Assembly: GCA_035476815.1 (NCBI GenBank)
Contig: DATILD010000039.1
Coordinates: 1 to 64,000 of the forward strand
Length of the DNA stretch: 64,000 nucleotides
Reading direction: 5' to 3'
DNA from: Methylibium sp035476815
GTDB taxonomy: Bacteria > Pseudomonadota > Gammaproteobacteria > Burkholderiales > Burkholderiaceae_C
The position numbers and the translations under genes are program-made. Positions 58,380 through 64,000 of this stretch are shown here, piece by piece; the stretch's first letter is position 1; each line of letters starts with the position of its first letter. The notes under the pieces were generated by a model that saw only the letters and a program-made list of their open reading frames with translations, was not told the DNA's origin and did not search any database.

Positions 58380-59246
58380 ATGAGAGAACTGCCCACCCCC
58401 ACACTGAACCTCTCGCCGGTGAGCCGGCCCCGGGGGTTGCTTCATCCGCGCTCACCTGCTCAGTCTCAGCCCCTGGTGGCCAGGCCGCTGGCGGAAACGC
58501 CCGCGGCTGGTGGTATCGAAGTCTCGTGGGCCCGCCACCTGGACGAGGTTCGTGAAGCGCAACGACTGAGGCACGCGGTGTTTGCCGGCGAGATGGGGGC
58601 CATTCTCTCCAACGCCGTGCCCGGGCACGACGTGGACCTGTTCGACGACTTTTGTGAACACCTGCTGGTGCGCGACAGCGCCACCCGCCAGGTGATCGGC
58701 ACCTACCGCGTGCTCACACCGGCCCAGGCCCGTCGCGTGGGCAGCACCTACAGCGACACCGAATTCGACCTGACCCGTCTGCGCAATGTGCGCGAGCGCA
58801 TGGTGGAACTGGGGCGCAGCTGCGTGCACCGCGACCACCGCCACGGCGGCGTGATCATGGCGCTGTGGGGCGCGCTGGCCGAATTCATGGTGCGCAACCA
58901 GCTCGACACCATGATCGGCTGCGCCAGCATCCCCATGCAGCACCAGGGCGAACACGGCATGGTCGGCGGCGGTCACGCCGCGGCCAGCATCTGGCGCCAG
59001 GTGAAAGAGAAGCACCTCGCTTCCATCGAATTCCACGTGCGCCCGCGCCTGCCGCTGCCCATCGAACAACTCGACGACACGCTGGATGTGGATCCGCCCG
59101 CGCTGATCAAAGGGTATCTGCGCCTCGGCGCCAAGGTGCTGGGCGCACCGGCCTGGGACCCGGACTTCAACGCCGCCGACCTGCCGATGATGATGCGCAT
59201 CGCCGATCTGCCAGCGCGCTACCGCAAGCACTTCCTGGGCGCTTGA
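58380..59246 (+). CDS. olsB: L-ornithine N-alpha-acyltransferase OlsB-like
   Basis: 288 aa from ATG 58380 (AGGAG 7 bp upstream). GNAT-type acyltransferase: ARHLDEVREAQRLRHAVFAGEMGA, DLFDDFCEHLLVRDSATRQVIGTYRVL, VELGRSCVHRDHRHGGVIMALW and IGCASIPMQ are hallmarks of OlsB, which adds a 3-hydroxyacyl chain to ornithine, the first step to ornithine lipids. About 60 unconserved N-terminal residues precede the core. Phosphorus-free ornithine lipids replace phospholipids in low phosphate. No olsA is adjacent. plcP-like gene follows at 1 bp. Confidence 0.85.
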   Translation: MRELPTPTLNLSPVSRPRGLLHPRSPAQSQPLVARPLAETPAAGGIEVSWARHLDEVREAQRLRHAVFAGEMGAILSNAVPGHDVDLFDDFCEHLLVRDSATRQVIGTYRVLTPAQARRVGSTYSDTEFDLTRLRNVRERMVELGRSCVHRDHRHGGVIMALWGALAEFMVRNQLDTMIGCASIPMQHQGEHGMVGGGHAAASIWRQVKEKHLASIEFHVRPRLPLPIEQLDDTLDVDPPALIKGYLRLGAKVLGAPAWDPDFNAADLPMMMRIADLPARYRKHFLGA

Positions 59247-59247
59247 G

Positions 59248-60123
59248 ATGCGCGCGGCCTTCGAAGCACTGGGCGGTTGGGGGCAGGTGGGGAATCTGTC
59301 TGCAGGCTTCGAAACCGACGACGAGCATCCCAACGATGGCGGAGAACGGCCCCGTTTTCGGGCCGTTTTCATTTCCGATCTGCACCTGGGCACGGCGGGC
59401 TGCCAAGCCAGTGCCTTGCTGGAGTTCCTGAAGCACCACCCGAGCCAGACGCTGTACCTGGTGGGCGACATCATCGATGGCTGGCAGCTGCGCCGCAAAT
59501 GGTTCTGGCCGCAGGCGCACAACGACGTGGTGCAGAAGCTGCTGCGCCGTGCACGCAAGGGCTGCCGGGTGGTGTTCGTGCCGGGCAACCACGACGAGTT
59601 TGCGCGCCAGTTCCATGGCCACAACTTTGGCGGTATCGAGGTCAGCAACGAGGCCGTTCACACCACGGCCGACGGGCAGCGGCTGTGGGTCGTGCACGGT
59701 GACCACTTTGACGGCGTGATCCAGTGCGCCAAGTGGCTGGCTTACGTGGGCGACAACCTCTACGAGTTCACGCTGCGCCTGAACCGCCACCTGAACTCGC
59801 TGCGCGCGCGCATGGGCCTGCCGTACTGGTCGCTCTCGCAATACCTCAAGCACAAGGTCAAGAGCGCGCTGAACTACGTGACCGATTTCGAGCGCGCCGT
59901 GGCCGCCGAAGCGCGCCACAAGGGCTACCAGGGCGTGGTCTGCGGTCACATCCACCGCCCGGAGATGCGCCACATCGACGGCACGCTCTACTGCAACGAT
60001 GGCGACTGGGTGGAAAGCCTGTCGGCGCTGGTCGAGCACATGGACGGCCGGCTGGAGCTGGTGCACTGGATTCCCTCCATCGCTGAACGGCCGTCAGAGC
60101 CGCAGCTGCGCCAGACGGCCTGA
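59248..60123 (+). CDS. PlcP-like metallophosphoesterase
   Basis: 291 aa. Calcineurin-type motifs: FISDLHLG (Asp44, His46), VGDIIDGW (Asp74), PGNHDEF (Asn114, His115), VVHGDHFD and CGHIHRPEM. The stretches RKWFWPQAHNDVVQKLLR and GLPYWSLSQYLKHKVKSALNYV match PlcP, the phospholipase C-type enzyme of rhizobia and marine bacteria that cleaves phospholipid head groups in phosphate starvation. Databases often call such proteins UDP-2,3-diacylglucosamine diphosphatase. It sits between olsB and a GT4 gene, which supports the PlcP reading. Confidence 0.8.
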   Translation: MRAAFEALGGWGQVGNLSAGFETDDEHPNDGGERPRFRAVFISDLHLGTAGCQASALLEFLKHHPSQTLYLVGDIIDGWQLRRKWFWPQAHNDVVQKLLRRARKGCRVVFVPGNHDEFARQFHGHNFGGIEVSNEAVHTTADGQRLWVVHGDHFDGVIQCAKWLAYVGDNLYEFTLRLNRHLNSLRARMGLPYWSLSQYLKHKVKSALNYVTDFERAVAAEARHKGYQGVVCGHIHRPEMRHIDGTLYCNDGDWVESLSALVEHMDGRLELVHWIPSIAERPSEPQLRQTA

Positions 60124-60146
60124 AAGAGCCACCCAGGGAGGCAAAA

Positions 60147-61271
60147 ATGAAACTGGTTCTGGTGACGGACGCCTGGTTGCCCCAGGTCAACGGCGTGGTG
60201 AGCACGCTGGTGGAGCTGGTGCGCCAGCTCCAGGCGCGCGGCGACGAGGTTGTGGTGATCCAGCCCGGGCAGTTCCACACCCGGCCATGCCCTGGGTTTC
60301 CGGGCATCGCGCTGGCGCTGTTCCCGGGCCGGCAACTGGCGCGCATGGTCGACGCGGCCAACCCCGACGCCATCCACATCGCCACCGAAGGCCCGCTGGG
60401 CTGGGCGGCGCGAAGCCATTGCCTGCGCCGCGGATTGCCTTTCACCACCGCCTTCCACACCCGGTTTCCCGAGATCCTGCAGACGATGCTGCGTGTGCCG
60501 CTGTCCTGGAGCTATGCGCTGCTGCGCCGTTTCCACCGGCCCAGCAGCGGCGTCATGGTGCCGACCCGCGGTGTGCTCGACCTGCTGGAACAACGGGGTT
60601 TTGGCAAGCTGCGCGAGTGGACACACGGGGTCGATACGCGCCTGTTTGCGCTCGCCCCCGAGGCCACCGAGTTCCCGCCCCTGGGCCACCTGGCGCGGCC
60701 GGTGAGCCTGTACGTGGGGCGTGTTGCTGCAGAGAAGAACATCGAGGCGTTCCTTTCGCTCGACGTGCCGGGCAGCAAGGTGGTGTGTGGGGTGGGGCCG
60801 CTGAAGACCGCGCTGCAGGAGCGTTATCCCAATGTGCACTGGCTCGGTGTGTTGCAGCGCCAGGAACTCGCGCAGGTGTACGCCGCGGCCGACGTGTTCG
60901 TGTTTCCCTGCCGCAACGAAACCTTCGGGCAGGTGATGCTCGAAGCCATGGCCTGCGGTGTGCCGGTGGCGTCGTATCCGGTGCACGGGCCGCTGCAGGT
61001 GTTGGGTGATGCCGGAGCCGGCGCGATGCGCGAGGACCTGCGCGAGGCCTGGTTCGAGGCGCTGAAGGTCAAGCGCCATGCGGCGCGCGCCCGCGCCCAG
61101 CAGTTCAGCTGGGGCCGTGCCACGACCCTGTTCGCCTCTTTCCTGGTGCTGTTCCCGCCGCGGCAGCGCAAACCCCGGCCGTCGCCGCTGAACGCGGCCG
61201 CTGCCGTGCGGTCCTTGCCGGGCATGGAGGCGGTCAGACTGTCACACAAACGTCATCCAGCTGTTGAATAA
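60147..61271 (+). CDS. GT4 glycosyltransferase, probable diacylglycerol glycosyltransferase (Agt-like)
   Basis: 374 aa, with AGGGAGG before the start. GT-B fold: VTDAWLPQVNGVVSTLVELVRQL, PDAIHIATEGPLGWAAR, FTTAFHTRFPE, SLYVGRVAAEKNIEAFL and ETFGQVMLEAMACGVPVASYPV, the last holding the E-x7-E donor site. Downstream of PlcP in other bacteria, Agt adds a sugar to the diacylglycerol that PlcP releases. The final 50 residues are low in conservation, and the ppk Pho box lies within this end. Confidence 0.8.
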   Translation: MKLVLVTDAWLPQVNGVVSTLVELVRQLQARGDEVVVIQPGQFHTRPCPGFPGIALALFPGRQLARMVDAANPDAIHIATEGPLGWAARSHCLRRGLPFTTAFHTRFPEILQTMLRVPLSWSYALLRRFHRPSSGVMVPTRGVLDLLEQRGFGKLREWTHGVDTRLFALAPEATEFPPLGHLARPVSLYVGRVAAEKNIEAFLSLDVPGSKVVCGVGPLKTALQERYPNVHWLGVLQRQELAQVYAAADVFVFPCRNETFGQVMLEAMACGVPVASYPVHGPLQVLGDAGAGAMREDLREAWFEALKVKRHAARARAQQFSWGRATTLFASFLVLFPPRQRKPRPSPLNAAAAVRSLPGMEAVRLSHKRHPAVE

Positions 61272-61272
61272 T
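61239..61272 (+). promoter_or_regulatory. Pho box and -10 of ppk
   Basis: CTGTCAC (61239-61245), then ACGTCAT (61250-61256), 11-bp period, followed after 10 bp by AATAAT (61267-61272). Spacing of Pho box to -10 is as in E. coli PhoB-dependent promoters. It lies in the last codons of the glycosyltransferase gene. Confidence 0.7.
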
Positions 61273-61347
61273 CGTCAAGATCATGTGACATGGACGCCAG
61301 CCAAAACCGGCTGGACCTTGCCGCATCCCCTGATACCCACGGTTTTC

Positions 61348-63429
61348 ATGAGCGCCAGCAACCCCCAGACCCGCCTGACTTTTCTGGACCGAGACCACAG
61401 CATCCTGGCTTTCAACGAGCGGGTGATGGACTGGGCGCGCCGAACCGATGTCCCCCTGCTGGAACGCCTGCGCTACCTGAGCATCGTTTCCAGCAACCTC
61501 GACGAGTTCTTCGAGGTGCGCATGGCGCCCCAGCTCAACGCGCACAAGACCCATGAGCAGCGCGGCCTGTACACCGTCGAAACCTACGAGCAGCTGTCCG
61601 CCAAGGTGCACGCCCTCGTGGCGCAGCAGTACGCCATCTACAACGACGAACTGCTGCCCTTGCTGGAGAAGAAGGGCATCAAGCTGGTGGCCCACGGTGA
61701 GCGCAACCCGCGCCAGCGCCGCTGGGTCAAGGAGTTCTTTCAGCGCGAAGTGCAACCCCTGTTGTTGCCCGTGGGCCTGGACCCCGCGCACCCGTTTCCC
61801 CAGGTGGCGAACAAGTCGCTCAACTTCATCGTGCGGCTCACCGGCAAGGACGCGTTTGGCCGCGAGAACGAGATCGCCATCGTCAAGGTGCCGCGCATCC
61901 TGCCGCGGTTTTTCCGCATGCCGCCGGTCAAGGGCTCGAAGCAGAGCCACTTTGTCTCCATCTCCAGCCTGATCCGCTCGCACCTGGCCGACCTGTTCCC
62001 GGGCCGGCAGGTGACCGAGTTTTCACAGTTCCGCGTCACGCGCCACTCCGACCTCGCGGTGGACGAAGAAGAGGTGAAGAACCTGCGCACCGCGCTGCGC
62101 AAAGGCCTGCAGCAACGCCACTATGGTGAAGCGCTGCGTCTGGAGATCTCGGCCGGCTGCTCCGACTACCTCGCCGGTTTTCTGCTGGCGCAGTTTGCGC
62201 TGCCGCAGGAGGCCCTGTTCCGGGTGCCCGGCCCGGTGAACCTGGTGCGGCTGAACCAGCTCATCGATCAGATCGACGCGCCCGCGCTGCGCTTCGAGCG
62301 CTACAACGCCGGCTGGCCGGTCCAGCTGGCGCCCGGGCAGTCGTACTTCGAGCAGTTGCAGCAGGGCGATGTGCTGATCCACCAGCCCTACGAGAGTTTT
62401 GATGCGGTGCTCGCCTTCCTGCGCGAAGCGGTGGAAGACCCGGACGTGCTGGCCATCAAGCAGACCATCTACCGCACGGGCGCCAAGTCCGAGTTGATGG
62501 AGCTGCTGCGTGAAGCGGTGCGCCGGGGCAAGGAAGTCACCGCGGTGGTGGAGCTCAAGGCACGCTTTGACGAAGAGGCCAACATCAACTACGCCGAACG
62601 CCTCGAATCCGTGGGCGCACAGGTGGTGTACGGCGTCGTGGGCCTGAAGACGCACGCCAAGATGATGCTCATCACGCGGCGGGAAGACGGCCGGCTCAAG
62701 CGCTACGCCCACCTCTCCACCGGCAACTACAACCCCGGCACCGCCAGGCTCTACACCGACCTGAGTTACCTCACCGCCGACGACGCGCTTACCGCCGATC
62801 TGGAGCAGGTGTTCCTGCACCTGGCCAGCCAGAACCGCCTGCCCAAACTGAACAAGGTGCTCATCGCCCCGTTCCATCTGCACAAGTCCATGCTGGACAA
62901 GGTGGAGGCCGCGGGTGCGGCCGCCAAGGCCGGCAAGGAAGCCCGCATCATCCTGAAGATGAATGCCCTGACCGATGAACCCCTGGCCCGGGCGCTGGCC
63001 GCGGCCTCGCAGCAGGGGGCTCGCATCGACATCATCGTGCGCGGTGGCTGCATCCTGCCGGCGCAGGTGCCGGGTGTGACCGACAACGTGCGCGTGCGCT
63101 CGATCATCGGTCGGTTGCTGGAGCACTCGCGGGTGTTTTATTTCCGCACCGACGAGGTCGAAGAACTCTGGTTGTCCAGCGCCGACTGGATGAACCGCAA
63201 CATGCTGCGCCGGGTCGAACTGGCCTGGCCCGTGACCGACAGCGCGCTGCGCCACCGCATCATGGACGAGTGCTTGTCGGCCTGTCTGCACGACACCAAA
63301 GACGCCTGGCTGCTGCAGCCGGACGGCCGGTACGTGCCGGCCGCCGTGCTCGCTGGCGCCAAGGGACGCAGTGCGGTGCCGCAGTCGGCACAGGCCAGCC
63401 TGATGGCGCGTTACGGCAGCAAGGGCTGA
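61348..63429 (+). CDS. ppk: Polyphosphate kinase 1
   Basis: 693 aa from ATG 61348. It builds polyphosphate from ATP. N domain with FLDRDHSILAFNERVMDWA and RYLSIVSSNLDEFFEVRM; catalytic part with DVLAIKQTIYRTGAKSEL, the phospho-acceptor His in VVGLKTHAKMMLI, STGNYNPGTARLYTDL, RIDIIVRGGCIL and a second His in LEHSRVFYF. A PhoB-type promoter is 75 bp upstream. sixA follows 19 bp later. No Shine-Dalgarno sequence is clear before the ATG. Confidence 0.96.
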   Translation: MSASNPQTRLTFLDRDHSILAFNERVMDWARRTDVPLLERLRYLSIVSSNLDEFFEVRMAPQLNAHKTHEQRGLYTVETYEQLSAKVHALVAQQYAIYNDELLPLLEKKGIKLVAHGERNPRQRRWVKEFFQREVQPLLLPVGLDPAHPFPQVANKSLNFIVRLTGKDAFGRENEIAIVKVPRILPRFFRMPPVKGSKQSHFVSISSLIRSHLADLFPGRQVTEFSQFRVTRHSDLAVDEEEVKNLRTALRKGLQQRHYGEALRLEISAGCSDYLAGFLLAQFALPQEALFRVPGPVNLVRLNQLIDQIDAPALRFERYNAGWPVQLAPGQSYFEQLQQGDVLIHQPYESFDAVLAFLREAVEDPDVLAIKQTIYRTGAKSELMELLREAVRRGKEVTAVVELKARFDEEANINYAERLESVGAQVVYGVVGLKTHAKMMLITRREDGRLKRYAHLSTGNYNPGTARLYTDLSYLTADDALTADLEQVFLHLASQNRLPKLNKVLIAPFHLHKSMLDKVEAAGAAAKAGKEARIILKMNALTDEPLARALAAASQQGARIDIIVRGGCILPAQVPGVTDNVRVRSIIGRLLEHSRVFYFRTDEVEELWLSSADWMNRNMLRRVELAWPVTDSALRHRIMDECLSACLHDTKDAWLLQPDGRYVPAAVLAGAKGRSAVPQSAQASLMARYGSKG

Positions 63430-63448
63430 AACACGAAAGGGCCAGGCT

Positions 63449-63931
63449 GTGGATCTCATCCTCTGGCGACACGCCGAAGCCCACGATCACCCCGACCTGG
63501 TCAATGGCCAGCAGGGCGACCCACTCGACCTCGCGCGCCGCCTGACGCCGCGGGGCGACAAGCAGGCTGCCCGCATGGCCGCCTGGCTCGACCGCCAGCT
63601 GCCCGATGGGGCCCGCATCTATGCCAGCCCCGCGGCGCGCGCAGAACAGACGGCACAGGCACTGGGGCGCAAATTCAAGCTGCGCGATGAACTCGCCCCG
63701 GATGGAGACCCGCTCGCCTTGCTGGAACTGGTGCAGTGGCCCAACGGCAAATCGCCGGTGGTGGTGGTGGGTCACCAGCCGATGCTGGGCAGCGTGATCG
63801 CGCGCCTGCTCGGATTGCCGGAAGAGTACTGCCCGATGAAGAAGGGGGCGCTCTGGTGGTTGCGCCACCGGGAGCGCAACGGTGCACTTCAGACGGTGCT
63901 GGTCACGGTGCAGACGCCCGAGCTGATCTGA
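63449..63931 (+). CDS. sixA: Phosphohistidine phosphatase SixA
   Basis: 160 aa, GTG start. Histidine phosphatase superfamily: RHAEA motif at residues 7-11 (catalytic His8), RLTPRGDKQAARMAAWL, SPAARAEQTAQAL and VVVGHQPMLGSVIARLL. SixA dephosphorylates phospho-His of HPt domains or the nitrogen PTS in E. coli. It is the second gene of the ppk transcript. Confidence 0.92.
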   Translation: MDLILWRHAEAHDHPDLVNGQQGDPLDLARRLTPRGDKQAARMAAWLDRQLPDGARIYASPAARAEQTAQALGRKFKLRDELAPDGDPLALLELVQWPNGKSPVVVVGHQPMLGSVIARLLGLPEEYCPMKKGALWWLRHRERNGALQTVLVTVQTPELI

Positions 63932-63948
63932 GCGTCTGCGAGACAGGG

Positions 63949-63976
63949 TTCAGCGCACCGTTCAGGGTGCGCTGAA
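63949..63976. terminator. Hairpin between sixA and a convergent gene
   Basis: An 11-bp perfect stem TTCAGCGCACC/GGTGCGCTGAA (63949-63959/63966-63976) with a 6-nt loop. There is no T-run on the plus strand; the position suits a bidirectional terminator. Confidence 0.65.
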
Positions 63977-63979
63977 GCA

Positions 63980-64000
63980 TCAGGCGTTGGTGGCGGTGAC
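63980..64000 (-). CDS. Possible 3' end of a convergent gene (partial)
   Basis: A minus-strand frame entering from beyond the window would end ...VTATNA and stop at 63980-63982. Only seven codons are visible. A terminator-like hairpin 3 bp downstream of this stop supports a gene end here. In related genomes ppx or pho genes lie in this neighbourhood, but identity cannot be decided. Confidence 0.3.
   Translation of the reverse strand, partial: VTATNA

Noticed and set aside
59248..60123. Assignment of the metallophosphoesterase as LpxH
   Set aside because: The segments RKWFWPQAHNDVVQKLLR and GLPYWSLSQYLK match PlcP rather than LpxH, the length is greater, and the neighbours are olsB and a glycosyltransferase.
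61264..61347. Longer ppk start at TTG 61264
   Set aside because: It would overlap the -10 element of the Pho-type promoter and adds residues not found in Ppk. ATG 61348 gives the usual N-terminus.

Overview
The window is about 70% GC DNA from a betaproteobacterium of the order Burkholderiales. The gene orders surE-pcm-nlpD-rpoS, carA-carB-greA and yhbY/rlmE-ftsH-folP-glmM are typical of that order. Genes are densely packed with many 4-bp stop/start overlaps. No integrase, transposase, CRISPR array or rRNA operon was seen. Coordinates come from reading frames, start codons and conserved motifs; no database search was run.

Layout. 0-10.4 kb: tRNA-Ser with an unusual mirrored 3' end, a lipoprotein, a 1-Cys peroxiredoxin, a large lipoprotein, tRNA-Gly, a degenerate GGDEF protein, an LpxO-like hydroxylase, gabD and alaS. 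10.4-21 kb: acetyltransferase, MscS channel, mltB, then a minus-strand MoxR / DUF58 / transglutaminase operon that carries an extra TylF-type methyltransferase, an HDAC-family deacetylase and a second MscS channel. 21-28.9 kb: signalling block with a degenerate HD protein, a MASE2-PAS-GGDEF diguanylate cyclase and an operon of PhnD-like binding protein, response regulator and histidine kinase. 28.9-34 kb: surE, pcm, nlpD, rpoS, rlmD. 34-36 kb: BI-1 protein, then hemP-bfd under a Fur-like site, and bacterioferritin. 36-46.6 kb: carAB, greA, two membrane proteins, yhbY, rlmE, ftsH with a heat-shock-type promoter, folP and the start of glmM.

Inside glmM (about 46.62-46.70 kb) codon use changes abruptly. 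Upstream genes are almost purely G/C-ending with CCG, GCG, CTC and TTC favoured. Downstream genes use TTT, GAA, CAA, AAA, CCC and GCC far more and look like a Hydrogenophaga/Comamonadaceae-type genome. The reading frame is intact, so this is either a homologous recombination joint or an assembly chimera at a conserved gene. Gene content on either side should be treated as possibly from two genomes.

The right part (47.8-64 kb) is the most interesting. A minus-strand arsenic cluster reads arsR - ATP-grasp protein - arsI, then GAPDH - arsJ - arsC - arsC - arsB(ACR3). Two matching palindromes (TTCAA-N6-TTGAA) sit in front of arsR and of GAPDH-arsJ. Divergent from it lies olsB - plcP-like phosphoesterase - GT4 glycosyltransferase - ppk - sixA, which I read as a phosphate-starvation programme for replacing phospholipids by ornithine lipids and glycolipids and for storing polyphosphate. 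Pho-box-like repeats precede olsB and ppk, and one also precedes GAPDH-arsJ. That suggests arsenate export through 1-arseno-3-phosphoglycerate is tied to phosphate starvation as well as to ArsR.
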